A stretch of DNA of 64,000 nucleotides, from NCBI GenBank assembly GCA_963739335.1, contig CAVUAC010000059.1, positions 1 to 64,000 of the forward strand, written 5' to 3'. Origin of the DNA: UBA9647 sp963739335 (GTDB taxonomy: Bacteria > Bacteroidota > Ignavibacteria > UBA10030). The notes under the pieces were generated by a model, which made no database searches, was not told the DNA's origin, and was given only the letters and a program-made list of their open reading frames with translations. Both the position numbers and the translations under genes were made by a program. Shown here piece after piece: positions 1-8,250 of this stretch. Position 1 is the first letter of the stretch. Every line of letters starts with the position of its first letter.

Positions 1-1
1 A

Positions 2-1057
2 AAAGACCTGACATTCGATGTTAACAGTACTATAGTCAGGGATCAGTTAACAGGAGTTTCGCAAAAAAACACCTTTGACAACTCTAAAAGATTAACAAAC
101 ATATTTCCTGATGCAAACTCTCCCTTGGATATTGCCATTGCCTATCATAGTACTTATAGTTGTGACGAGGTCGCTATAACAGACAGGTTAAAGAATCCTT
201 CCAACATTGAGTATTATACGGATGGCAATGTTAAGTCTGTTAAAAATGCAAATAATGATGTCACCAGCTTTGAATATGACGGCATGAACAACCCCACAAA
301 GAAGACAGACGCCTTATCTCGGGCGAACTGATTATCATTATGATGCAAAAGGAAATCTGGATAAGATCACGGCGCCCATTGGCACGGTCAGCATAACTAA
401 CAACACTTATGGCCAGCCGGAGAGTGTGACCGATGCAATGCTTAATACAACCACTTATATCTATGATTCACAGGGGAATCTTTCGGAGATCAGGGAACCA
501 CTCGGCAGGACGACAAAATTTGAGTATGACACGATCGGCAGAAAGACCAGGGAGATTGACCCCAACGGTAATGTGACAACATTTGATTACGATAACAACG
601 ACAACCTCACTAAGGTAACGAATGTTGCCCTGAATAAATATGTCCAGTTTGAGTATGATGAAAACAACAACAGAAAGGCTGTGATTGATGAAGACCTCAA
701 TAGGACAACATATACCTATGATACCCTCAACAGGCTTGAAAGTGTTATAGACCCGGAGGGAGGGACCACTATCTATGGATATGACTCCATAAACAGGGTC
801 ATCTCTAAAAAGGTCAAGGTGGATGCCGTAATATGGAAGACAACAAGTTACAATTACGCGTATGTCGGGAACGAATTGCATGTAACAGAAACAGACAGCG
901 ATAACAAAACCTTCAAGTATATCTATGACGCCAACGGCAATCTTACCTCAATCATTTATCCGAACGAGGCTGGTACATCCAACACGATAAGTATGACTTA
1001 TGATGCTTTAAACAGGATAAAGACGCGGAAAGAACCGCTAACCAACCCAACATGGTA
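2..1057 (+). pseudogene. RHS/YD-repeat protein fragment, frameshifted
   Basis: Tandem YD repeats of the form 'YDxxGNLxxI' are visible throughout, for example 'YDSQGNLSEI', 'YDTIGRKTREI' and 'YDANGNLTSI'. This is the RHS/YD family of large cell-surface or toxin-delivery shell proteins. The reading frame is open from base 2, so the gene starts outside the window. The frame breaks near base 320: codons up to 'TKKTDALSR' are in one frame, and the next repeat, 'TDYHYDAKGNL', is in another. YD homology stops near base 1057 after 'RKEPLTNPTW', with no RHS core box or C-terminal toxin. The stretch is visibly more AT-rich than the rest of the window. It is a fragment; the family call is firm, any function is lost or unknown. 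Confidence 0.8.
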
Positions 1058-1361
1058 CAAAAGCAGCAGACGACGGACACTAAGTTATCGCACACAATAT
1101 GCCGGCTTAGGCGGTATATTTGTAGCGATGATGGTGTGGAATTTTATTGCGACGCATTCACTTTCAAAAGCTGCAGCAGAGTTTGCCCGGGCGGAATTGA
1201 AATCGGCAACCGCAGAAAGTGCGGCACAAGAATTCGCCGAGATTAAAGGCGAAGCGGCACATTTGCAGGAAAAAGCGAGAACCATAGAAGAAATTGATTC
1301 CAAAATTGACGTTGCAAATATTTTAGCTGAGATTGAAGCTTTTTGGTTGATAAAAAGATAG
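1058..1361 (+). pseudogene. Unrecognised TM plus coiled-coil segment fused to RHS frame
   Basis: The frame that carries the YD repeats continues to a stop at 1361 but the character of the protein changes abruptly. It has a short basic stretch, one hydrophobic segment ('GLGGIFVAMMVWNFIA') and then an Ala/Glu-rich helical region that looks like a coiled coil ('SATAESAAQEFAEIKGEAAH'). I do not recognise a family. It could be the tail of a different gene joined in frame to the RHS fragment by recombination or by misassembly. It is listed because the heptad-like composition is unlikely to be a chance reading frame. Confidence 0.3.
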
Positions 1362-1457
1362 TATTGAGCAAAGTTGAATTCATCGCCGAGAAGTTCGGAG
1401 GCAAGCAGGAAGAGAAACCAAACAGCAGCTCTACAGTTAGAGTGGTTGGTGGTACAG

Positions 1458-2007
1458 TGACCTCCCCGTCTAGCATGTTGACGACCCTGTTCGCGAAACG
1501 TTTCAAAGCAATCGCATGGGTGACTAAAAGAATCGTTTTTCCCTCCTTGTTCAAGGCAACCAGCAGTTCCATGATTTGCTCACCGGTTTTCGTGTCCAGG
1601 TTCCCGGTGGGCTCGTCAGCAAAGATGATCGAAGGGTTATTGCACAGCGCGCGAGCGATGGCGACCCTTTGTTGCTGTCCGCCGGAGAGTTCCGATGGTT
1701 TGTGCGTCGCCCAGTTCGTCAGACCAACCTTTTCTAACAGCTCGCTGCCGCGTCTGTCACGATCCCCCCGTTTCGCTCCTAAAAAAATCATGGGAAGATC
1801 AACGTTTTTCAAGGCGTTCATCGTTGGGATAAGATTGAATTTTTGGAAAATGAACCCGACTTTTCTTCCGCGGATTTCTGCAAGCTCATTATCTGAAAGG
1901 GTTGAGATGTTCTCCCCATCAAGCATAATGCGCCCCGTTGTCGGACGATCAAGACATCCAATGATGTTCATAAGGGTGCTTTTCCCTGAGCCGGACGAAG
2001 AGCCGAT
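1458..2007 (-). pseudogene. ABC transporter ATPase (MacB/LolD type), N-terminally truncated
   Basis: The translated minus strand shows a nearly complete ATPase core in order: Walker A 'SSGSGKST', Q-loop 'FIFQKFNLIPT', signature 'LSGGQQQRVAIARAL', Walker B 'IIFADEPTGNLD' and H-loop 'LLVTHAI'. This arrangement is typical of the LolD/MacB subfamily that powers lipoprotein release or macrolide/peptide efflux with a FtsX-like permease. Homology starts only at the Walker A, so the first 35-40 residues with the A-loop are missing, and the N-terminal residues present belong to the neighbouring fragment read antisense. The C-terminal tail past 'NMLDGEV' is also unlike the family. No permease gene is adjacent. 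It is a truncated remnant, broken at the same point as the hydrolase fragment on the other strand. Confidence 0.8.
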
Positions 2008-2012
2008 CCGGA

Positions 2013-2465
2013 CAACAGTGGGACATCTGGGAAGCAGTCTTTTCCCCGGTCGGTTTCGACGGCTATCCAAAGCGCATCTGGGACAAGCTGACGGGGAAGA
2101 TCGACAAGGACGTCGCGGCGTACTGGAGGGAGCACTACGACCTGTCCCACATCCTTCAGCGCGATTGGGCCACGCTTGGCCCCAAGCTGCAAGGGAAGAT
2201 CCACGTCTACTGCGGCGACATGGACAACATCTATCTGAACAATGCGGTGTACCTGCTCGAAGAGTTTCTCAAAGGGACAACCAACCCCTTTTATGGCGGC
2301 GAGGTGGACTACGGGGACCGCGCAGAGCACTGCTGGAATGGCGATCACACCCGTCCCAACGCCCTCTCACGGCTTCGCTACAACCAAATGTATGTCCCGA
2401 AGATCCTCGCCCGCATCAGTGCGACCGCACCGGCAGGAGCAGATATCGTAAGCTGGAAATACTGA
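2013..2465 (+). pseudogene. C-terminal fragment of a hydrolase/esterase-like protein
   Basis: One frame is open from about 2013 to the TGA at 2463-2465 and reads like a conserved protein C-terminus: 'WDIWEAVFSPVGFDGYPKRI', then 'YWREHYDLSHILQRDW', 'GDMDNIYLNNAVYLLEEF' and a final 'ADIVSWKY'. I associate this C-terminal pattern with large secreted esterase/alpha-beta-hydrolase-like proteins of uncertain function in Bacteroidota and Acidobacteriota; that attribution is from memory and moderate. No start codon or upstream domain exists, because at about 2010 the sequence switches to an ABC ATPase on the other strand. GC content is higher than in the RHS fragment. It is a truncated remnant with no expected activity. 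Confidence 0.55.
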
Positions 2466-2496
2466 GAAGCTGCAGAAGCAGGGGTGAGGATATCGG

Positions 2497-2626
2497 CTGG
2501 CACGGTGTCCGACTACAAAGCTACGCGTGCCTTGAAGCAACAGCACTCAGAGGTCAACTTGAGGGAAAGACGAGGTATGATCAAAGAATTGCTGGGTAAA
2601 ACAAAGAATCTTCACCGATCTCTTTC
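2497..2626. repeat. Dispersed repeat family R1, copy A (degenerate)
   Basis: The segment beginning 'ggtgtccgactacaaagcta' and running through 'gtaaaacaaagaatcttcac' matches, with many mismatches, the sequence found at 7347-7588, 8719-8866 and 62698-62945. It keeps the conserved leader but has lost the terminal hairpin arm present in the other three copies. Confidence 0.7.
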
Positions 2627-2705
2627 CAGATCCGCTTTGGATTCGCATAAACAGTCATTTGTGCTGAGACCTTACTAACGAAAGAGCAACTGAAGCGTTC
2701 GACTC

Positions 2706-3050
2706 TCAGTGATTTTCTTTAAACCCTTTCGTGAATCCTTCGACAAAGATGGGTCTTCTCTTCGCCGGAACTAGACCGAAGAAACGATTCAGGTGCTTTC
2801 TTAGCCATTTGGCTACTTTAACTGGTTCATCCAGAATTTTTTCTAACTCCTCGTAGACTTCAGCGTCAATATGTTGACCGACGTTCCTTCCTAGTTCGAA
2901 GCCGGGGTTGAAAAAACTAGAGCGCCCACCTTCTCCGCCCGCCGACCTGACAACTTTCCGAACCGAAGCATCAATCAAGAGACCCTTGAAATAAGCAGGG
3001 ACACGTGCTTTCCACACTCTCTGTTTCCATTGTTCATGTTTGGTCGCCAT
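2706..3050 (-). CDS. Hypothetical basic small protein
   Basis: A 114-residue protein rich in Lys and Arg with no signal peptide or membrane segment. It has a helical look, with segments such as 'EVYEELEKILDEPVKVAKWL', and ends 'EGFTKGFKENH'. I do not recognise the family. A good Shine-Dalgarno (GGGAGG, about 10 bases before the ATG) supports this start and suggests a real gene. It stands alone between repeat copy A and an AT-balanced intergenic stretch. The basic, helical character would suit nucleic-acid binding, but that is a guess. Confidence 0.6.
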   Translation of the reverse strand: MATKHEQWKQRVWKARVPAYFKGLLIDASVRKVVRSAGGEGGRSSFFNPGFELGRNVGQHIDAEVYEELEKILDEPVKVAKWLRKHLNRFFGLVPAKRRPIFVEGFTKGFKENH

Positions 3051-3128
3051 ATGATGTACCCTCCCTCATAGATATTCTCTTGGCACTCACTTAAAGCCCT
3101 GACCTCCGTACAGCTCACCGCACCTTCC

Positions 3129-3335
3129 TTAGGTTTTCAGAGAACGCGATCCCCGTCGAGTCCAAACCGCACCAGACCAATCTGCCGCCACATATGAGAG
3201 AAGGAGCGCTGGCTGGGCAAGGTCTATTACTACGAAACCGACGAAGAACACAATGACTAAAGAACGCGGATACACCCTCCATCGGAAGAAGTCGGTCAGT
3301 CCCTTGGGCGCTGCTTGAGTGTAGTAGAATGCCAA
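3129..3335 (-). CDS. Possible small single-TM protein
   Basis: A 68-residue reading frame with one clear hydrophobic segment ('SLVIVFFVGFVVIDLAQPALL') flanked by Arg residues on the N-terminal side. No family is recognised and there is no convincing ribosome binding site. It lies between an attC-like repeat at 3408-3517 and the basic protein at 2706-3050. It could be a small cassette-type membrane protein or a chance frame; support is weak. Confidence 0.25.
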   Translation of the reverse strand: MAFYYTQAAPKGLTDFFRWRVYPRSLVIVFFVGFVVIDLAQPALLLSYVAADWSGAVWTRRGSRSLKT

Positions 3336-3407
3336 ATGATTTGGCCGATCATCATCACATCGACCGCGTAGCGTCGTCTGTTGGTCGATTCCTTAGAGTG
3401 AAAGACT

Positions 3408-3517
3408 TACGTGTGCATCGTTCAGGCAAAACGCCGTTGCGGCCCGCCCCATACGACTGGCTTATTTCTCGTGGCGGGCTTGTCCGCCGTGCCCCACCTT
3501 TTGGCGGAACACAATGG
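3408..3517. repeat. attC-like imperfect inverted repeat (e)
   Basis: Left end 'gcatcgttcaggcaaaacgc' resembles the left ends of repeats at 7605, 6395 and 63493 ('cgctcaggcaaac' type). An internal palindrome pairs GCCCGCC (3442-3448) with GGCGGGC (3473-3479), and the right end 'cttttggcggaacac' partly complements the left. Except for the attC-like ends nothing was seen between 3336 and 3787. Confidence 0.35.
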
Positions 3518-3787
3518 AGCGAGCTCTTCACATTACGCCAATCATGGTTTCAAACTTGCCTATACAGAGAGCGGCCGCAGGTGGGTCGATTGTTATGCGA
3601 AGGCAACCACATTTTGCACACACTCTATCGATTGGCAAGGCTAAACTTCGTGCCACTACCTTGGGCAGCTTGACTGGAGGTAGGCAGCCCATACTATAGT
3701 TCAAATGGCACGAGTGCATATCCCCGAGATGAGGTCCGAAATTGAATACGCTGCTCCCTGCAAAGACTGTGCCATTGAGAGTCCCTT

Positions 3788-5884
3788 CTAAGCTTTCGAG
3801 ATAAGAATCACGATAGAATAAGGATTTACCAGGTACTGATGTTCTACATACAGTTTCTCCTGTCCACGTTCCAGGATGTCTTCCGACGTGGGAAGCCACG
3901 TGTCAACAAATCTATACCATTGCCGTTCTTCAATCGCAGGAATGTCGAACATCAATGGCTCATGGTCCATATTCATCATGACGTGAATGTCGGGTTCCTT
4001 TTCTTCGAATGCACCCATAGTAAATGACAGAACCTTGGAAGTGGGATCCATCCAGCCGGGACTATGAAGTTTGCAGCCATGCCAATCAATGTCTTTCAAA
4101 CCTCTCTTGTTGATTGCACCATCGAAAAAGTCGTCGCGTCGCAGCAATGAATTCGCATTTCTGAAATCAATCATCAGTCTGAAGAATCGGAACAAGTCTT
4201 CATTTGTCTTCGTCAGACTCCAATCAAACCAGCTGATCTCGTTGTCCTGGCAATACGGATTGTTGTTCCCAAATTGCGTTTTGCCGACTTCATCGCCCGA
4301 GAGCAGCATTGGCACGCCCGTTGAGAGCATGAGGATTGATGCAAAATTCTTTATGCGCCGGTTCCGGAAATTGACGATCGCAGGATCACTAGTCTCTCCT
4401 TCTATTCCAGAATTCCAGCTCAGATTGTCATTGACGCCATCACGATTGCCTTCACCATTGTCTTCATTATGCTTAGAATTGTAGGTAACGATGTCCTTCA
4501 TGCAGAAGCCGTCATGGCACGAAACAAAATTGAGGCTGTTGGTCGGCCGGTGTCTGGAGTGTTTATAAATGTCCGCGCTCCCTGCGATTCTGGACGCAAC
4601 CTGACCGATCACACCCGGATCACCCTTTACGAAACTCCTGATCGCATCGCGATACTTGCCATTCCATTCGGCCCAGCGATATCCCGGGAATGAACCGATC
4701 TGATACAATCCGGCGGCATCCCAGGCTTCGGCAATCAACTTGGTGTCCGCAAATATTTCAGCCAGCTCCAGCTCCCACAACACCGGCGGGTGCGCTAACG
4801 GTCTTCCATCTTCACCTCTTGACAGTATGGAGCCTTCATCAAAGCGGAATCCGTCGACATGCATTTCCTTCACCCAATAGTTCAGACAGTCAGTGATGAA
4901 TTTCTCGACTGCGGGGTGGTTTGCATTAATTGTATTGCCGCATCCTGAATAGTCAAAATAGAACTCTTTGTTGTCAGGAGACAAATAGTAGTAGACGTTG
5001 TTGTCAATTCCCTTGAGATTGATCGTCGGGCCCTGATGATTTCCTTCATTTGTATGGTTGAACACGACATCAAGGATGACCTCAATGCCTGCCCTGTGAA
5101 GCTCCTTTACCATGTCGCGGAACTCGTTGACATGATTCCCTTCTTCAGGGCTGCTGCAGTATGCAGCATGAGGTGCAAAGAAGCTGAAGGTGCTGTACCC
5201 CCAATAATTGTAAAGCGGCGTGCCATCATCTCTGATTCTCACTATTTCTTTTGCGTCAAACTCAAAAACCGGCAGAAGTTCAATGGTGTTGACTCCTAGC
5301 TTCTTCAGGTACGGGATTTTCTCAATGACCCCTTTGAACGTTCCAGGATTCTTCACCTTTGAAGTTTTTGAGCGGGTGAATCCCCCAACATGCATTTCAT
5401 AGATAATTGAGTCTTTGATCGGCCTCTGAACTGGTGCATCGTTCTCCCAATCATATCCCCTTATATCAATGACAACACATCTCATGGAAGTCTTGAGATT
5501 ATCACCATCTCCGCATGCATCGACTCTATTCCAAAGAGTATTGTTGTTTCCTTTCGAATAGGGATCCAGGATGATCTTGTTGGGATTGAACCGGAATCCC
5601 TGGTTTACATCTCTCGGACCATCGATTCGGTACACGTAATGAGCGCCCGGCTTGAGACCTTCGACATACACGTGCCAGAAATGAAACGTCATGTTCCGCA
5701 CGGGATCAAGATCGATGATCTGGAATGGTTCAACGTCATCGTGTGCATCAAAGAGCAGCAATTGGACGGCGGTAGCATTTTCAGAATACAGCGAAAAATT
5801 GGTCCCGTTCTCATCCGGCGTCGCACCAAGCGGATGAGCTCTTCCTTTTTGCACCCTGAACTGTGTTTGTGTTTTAGTCATCAT
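3788..5884 (-). CDS. glgX: Glycogen debranching enzyme (GlgX/isoamylase, GH13)
   Basis: A 698-residue cytoplasmic protein that hydrolyses alpha-1,6 branch points in glycogen or limit dextrin. An N-terminal CBM48-type domain (about residues 10-110, 'HPLGATPDENGTNFSLYSE') is followed by the GH13 barrel. Conserved regions are visible: 'DVVFNHT' (region I), 'VDGFRFDEGS' (region II with the nucleophile Asp), 'LIAEAWDA' (region III with the acid/base Glu) and 'FVSCHDGF' (region IV with the third Asp). The isoamylase-type motif 'YNYWGYSTFSFFAPHAAY' is also present. Length fits GlgX (about 660-710). The start gives MMTK; a second ATG follows directly, and no strong Shine-Dalgarno is seen. No glycogen synthase or phosphorylase is adjacent, so it appears to be a stand-alone gene. 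All key residues are intact. Confidence 0.93.
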   Translation of the reverse strand: MMTKTQTQFRVQKGRAHPLGATPDENGTNFSLYSENATAVQLLLFDAHDDVEPFQIIDLDPVRNMTFHFWHVYVEGLKPGAHYVYRIDGPRDVNQGFRFNPNKIILDPYSKGNNNTLWNRVDACGDGDNLKTSMRCVVIDIRGYDWENDAPVQRPIKDSIIYEMHVGGFTRSKTSKVKNPGTFKGVIEKIPYLKKLGVNTIELLPVFEFDAKEIVRIRDDGTPLYNYWGYSTFSFFAPHAAYCSSPEEGNHVNEFRDMVKELHRAGIEVILDVVFNHTNEGNHQGPTINLKGIDNNVYYYLSPDNKEFYFDYSGCGNTINANHPAVEKFITDCLNYWVKEMHVDGFRFDEGSILSRGEDGRPLAHPPVLWELELAEIFADTKLIAEAWDAAGLYQIGSFPGYRWAEWNGKYRDAIRSFVKGDPGVIGQVASRIAGSADIYKHSRHRPTNSLNFVSCHDGFCMKDIVTYNSKHNEDNGEGNRDGVNDNLSWNSGIEGETSDPAIVNFRNRRIKNFASILMLSTGVPMLLSGDEVGKTQFGNNNPYCQDNEISWFDWSLTKTNEDLFRFFRLMIDFRNANSLLRRDDFFDGAINKRGLKDIDWHGCKLHSPGWMDPTSKVLSFTMGAFEEKEPDIHVMMNMDHEPLMFDIPAIEERQWYRFVDTWLPTSEDILERGQEKLYVEHQYLVNPYSIVILISKA

Positions 5885-5964
5885 TTTGATGTTCTCGATT
5901 CAATACGGTGGACAAGCGTGTGATCAGACCCAGGAGTTTCCCGGGCAGTCATTAGCCATTTCAT

Positions 5965-6324
5965 TCAACGGCGCTTTGGGCGGGCGCGTTTTGGCTTGAT
6001 GATGTCCGGAGTCTCTGAGTGTTCTTGTTTCGGCAAATCCTCTGGGACAGAGAGCAAGGCTTCAAGAATTGGACGCAAGCGGTTGTTTAGGTTATTCTGG
6101 ATTATGGTATAGAGTGATCGTACGGCGATCAGAATAGCCAGAATGGGTATTGCGAAGCGAGAAGAATCTGACTGATATCCGAACCAGAGTGCCATCAACG
6201 CAGAAGCTACAACGAGTGGCGACCAGACATGAAGATACCTCCAAACCCCAGATGTGGTTTCGGAGTCAGGTGCTTTGAGTCTTTGTAGCTCGCGCTCGAG
6301 TTCGAGAAGAGTTGATGGATTCAT
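5965..6324 (-). CDS. Hypothetical membrane protein, two TM segments
   Basis: A 119-residue protein: a short acidic/helical N-terminus ('LLELERELQRLKAP'), two hydrophobic segments (about residues 33-50 'WSPLVVASALMALWFGY' and 57-72 'FAIPILAILIAVRSLY'), and a basic C-terminal tail ending 'KPKRARPKRR'. The tail is expected on the cytoplasmic side. No family recognised. Two consecutive ATGs are available; GGGAG sits five bases before the second (6324), which I prefer. It is followed in the transcription direction by glgX after about 80 bases, but there is no evidence for co-function. Confidence 0.6.
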   Translation of the reverse strand: MNPSTLLELERELQRLKAPDSETTSGVWRYLHVWSPLVVASALMALWFGYQSDSSRFAIPILAILIAVRSLYTIIQNNLNNRLRPILEALLSVPEDLPKQEHSETPDIIKPKRARPKRR

Positions 6325-6394
6325 CATAGCTCCCGCATATGGTGAGAAATCAGTAATAATGAATGGAGCGCCCGCTCAAATCACAAGTAGCCTG

Positions 6395-6566
6395 CGTGGC
6401 GCAAGCAGTCTGCAGCAAAACGCAGTGGTTTTTGGTGTTCAGAAAAAACTCCTGCGCTTGATACGAGCGTACCAATATACACCAAAAACCATTGAGCGAG
6501 TGAAAAAGCTCATTGATAGCCCGCGAACGTCGGTTTGCTGCTTGATATGCGCTGCGCTTGTTGGGG
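6395..6566. repeat. attC-like imperfect inverted repeat (a), 172 bp
   Basis: Long imperfect palindrome lying about 40 bases behind the stop codon of the gene at 6606-7220. An inner stem pairs TGGTTTTTGGTGT (6426-6438) with ACACCAAAAACCA (6479-6491). The outer arms pair the left 'gcgcaagcag..gcagcaaa' with the right 'tttgctgc..gctgcgctt', leaving unpaired bases. On the minus strand it begins CCCCAACAAGCGC and ends GCTTGCGCCACGC, similar to integron attC R''/R' ends. The inner 'cgcagtggtttttggtg' recurs at 63521. Confidence 0.45.
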
Positions 6567-6605
6567 CTGCATCGACTGAGCCAAGGCTTGTCAGAAAGAT
6601 ATCCT

Positions 6606-7220
6606 CTACCAGATGCGTACGGTCACACCTGCCCTGATTGCAAGAGGAACATTGTCAGCATAGTAACCAGGATTTCTATAGTAAAGGCCAAATGGTAACG
6701 TGATGTTTTCTGTGAGCTGAATGTCCCATGTTAATCCAATTGTGCAGAACAAGCGGAAGCCTTTGACGTCACCTCCCACCCAGGGGTCTTTGCCAAAGAT
6801 CGACGTTATGGTGACATGATCCGAATGTGTGTAGAAAAAGCCAGCGCCAAGAAAGAAAAATCGAAATAGCGAAAGAGCTGGATAGACTGCGATGTCTTGT
6901 CTTTTGGCACTGTTCTCGATGTAACTGTGCAACCCGCCAGGCTCACTCAGGTTGAAGTCGTAGTAGTCAAGGAATACATAGGCAGACAGTATTGAACTGC
7001 GTCTGCCGATAGCTGCTCGGACTGAGTAGGAGGGATACCAACCGACACCTACACGGTTCGCTGCAGGAAAAAGGCCAGCGTCACCAAACATAACCCAGGC
7101 TGATGTGTCCGCCAGCGAATCAATCTGATTAGCACGTGAAAAGCCACTTGAGCATGTGGTGACAAGCAACAAAAGGGTTCCGAGAAAGAATCTCACTTGA
7201 GGATCTCCAATGCGAACCAT
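6606..7220 (-). CDS. Hypothetical exported outer-membrane-type protein
   Basis: A 204-residue protein with an N-terminal signal peptide ('FFLGTLLLLVTTC'; the Cys may be a lipoprotein site) followed by alternating hydrophobic and aromatic beta-strand-like segments, for example 'VGVGWYPSYSVRAAI' and 'FRLFCTIGLTWDIQL', ending in 'RAGVTVRIW'. An aromatic C-terminal residue and this pattern suggest a small beta-barrel or barrel-like surface protein. No family recognised. I chose the ATG at 7220 because 'GAGG' lies just upstream and because the longer reading frame to 7244 runs into an attC-like core. The gene starts within about 12 bases of that core and stops about 40 bases before the next attC-like repeat, the geometry of an integron cassette. 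Confidence 0.6.
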   Translation of the reverse strand: MVRIGDPQVRFFLGTLLLLVTTCSSGFSRANQIDSLADTSAWVMFGDAGLFPAANRVGVGWYPSYSVRAAIGRRSSILSAYVFLDYYDFNLSEPGGLHSYIENSAKRQDIAVYPALSLFRFFFLGAGFFYTHSDHVTITSIFGKDPWVGGDVKGFRLFCTIGLTWDIQLTENITLPFGLYYRNPGYYADNVPLAIRAGVTVRIW

Positions 7221-7230
7221 TACCTCAACA

Positions 7231-7275
7231 AGCGTGGCGCACAACTAGCGTAAGGACGCATTGCGTTGTTGGCCC
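7231..7275. repeat. Compact attC-like site (b)
   Basis: On the minus strand: GGCCAACAACGCA, a 12-base spacer, then TAGTTGTGCGCCACGC. The ends GGCCAAC and GTTGTGC are roughly complementary as attC R''/R' boxes would be, and GTTGTGCGCCACGCT recurs exactly at 63493-63507. The start codon of the downstream gene (7220) follows directly. Confidence 0.4.
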
Positions 7276-7346
7276 TGATTTCGGTAGGTGGGCGCAGTAC
7301 CTTCTTAATTGCCGCTCATTAACACAAAAACCTCCTTCATCGCTTT

Positions 7347-7588
7347 ATCACGAATCCAGAGGTTTCAATCCCGCATCCCACGGGTCACACTAGATTTTCA
7401 AAGGCGGGCACAGTGTCCGACTACAAAACTACGCTTGCCTTAAACCAAAAGCAAACGATGATCGACTTCGAGCAAAGATGGGGTGTGATTGAAGAATTAC
7501 TGAGTAAAACAAAGAATCCTCACCGACTTGTCCCGTGAGCCGAAGGCGAAACGGGATCTTCACCGATGAGGATTCTTCTTCAGAGCTT
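7347..7588. repeat. Dispersed repeat family R1, copy B
   Basis: About 240 bp, closely similar to copy D (62698-62945) over its whole length and to copy C over the 3' part. It ends in a nested palindrome: outer stem AAGAATCCTCA (7512-7522) with TGAGGATTCTT (7567-7577), inner stem TCCCGT (7531-7536) with ACGGGA (7551-7556). No coding frame is evident. Apart from this and the attC-like sites nothing was seen between 7245 and 7771. Confidence 0.85.
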
Positions 7589-7604
7589 GTAGCAAACCAT
7601 TTGC

Positions 7605-7711
7605 ACATTACGCAAGCAGTTTAGGCAAACCGCAGTGCCGTTGCGAACTCTAAGGCCTGCCCATGCTGGTCCGTGAGCGTCGGTGTTACGCCTGTTATGC
7701 GTTGTTGGAAT
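7605..7711. repeat. attC-like imperfect inverted repeat (c)
   Basis: It lies 60 bases behind the stop of the gene at 7772-8083. On the minus strand it opens with TTCCAACAACGCATAACAGG and closes with 'GTTTGCCTAAACTGCTTGCG'. Left 'taggcaaac' pairs with right 'gcctgtta' with mismatches. The opening is shared with the half-site at 8195-8250 and the closing with the repeat at 6395. Confidence 0.45.
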
Positions 7712-7771
7712 CGACACTCTACACCATGACATGTCTGGCTCTGTTTTTCACTTGGCACCGGCCAAAAGATT

Positions 7772-8083
7772 CTATCCCCACTTTTCCGCGGCAGATTTAA
7801 TTGCCGGGCCTGCCTTCATCAAATCCTCAGGCATCATCACTGGGATAAACTCGACATCAGCCTTGAGCCAGTAGAAGAACGGCTCGGCGACCGCAGCCAT
7901 CTGTGATGCGTCGGTCATCTGGATGACCGCATAGCATCCGCGTTGACCGTTCATAGTAGTAAAATAAGCGGCTTCTGCCTTGATCTCGCCGAGCAATTGC
8001 TGCATCTTTGCTCCGAACTTCGGGTCACGCAGAGCTACATTGCCCGCCTCGTTGGGAAAGTTGAGCTTGAGTAGGTAGCGCAT
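7772..8083 (-). CDS. Small DUF3303-like protein
   Basis: A 103-residue cytoplasmic protein beginning 'MRYLLKLNFPNEAGNVALRD' and containing 'IKAEAAYFTTMNGQRGCYAV' and 'FFYWLKADVEFIPVMMPEDL'. This matches my memory of short ferredoxin-fold proteins annotated DUF3303 or simply hypothetical, common in soil bacteria; no enzymatic role is established. The start is supported by a strong AGAAGGAGAT Shine-Dalgarno. It is followed after 60 bases by an attC-like repeat, so it may be a gene cassette. The family assignment is moderate; that it is a real gene is likely. Confidence 0.65.
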   Translation of the reverse strand: MRYLLKLNFPNEAGNVALRDPKFGAKMQQLLGEIKAEAAYFTTMNGQRGCYAVIQMTDASQMAAVAEPFFYWLKADVEFIPVMMPEDLMKAGPAIKSAAEKWG

Positions 8084-8194
8084 ATTGTATCTCCTTCTAT
8101 TTAGAATTCAGGGTATTTGATTAGGTGTTAGTTGGGACTGTCTTGTTGAAAAGCACCGAGTATGGAAGGCGACGAAAATATCCGGCGTAACAAC

Positions 8195-8250
8195 GCAACT
8201 TCGACCGTTATTGTGCCTGTTATGTGTTGGCGCCCGCCGTTGTTTGTGGA
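8195..8250. repeat. Half attC-like site
   Basis: On the minus strand 'GCGCCAACACATAACAGGCAC' closely resembles the opening of the attC-like repeat at 7605-7711. The complementary closing half was not found. The site sits exactly where the propeller gene fragment at 8245-8409 loses homology. Confidence 0.35.

Noticed and set aside
1343..2599. A 418-residue open frame on the plus strand
   Set aside because: It is the antisense of the ABC ATPase followed by an out-of-frame reading of the hydrolase fragment; it shows no protein-like features of its own.
3528..3899. A 123-residue minus-strand frame overlapping the glgX 3' end
   Set aside because: Its N-terminal part is glgX in another frame, and the rest has no recognisable features or ribosome binding site.
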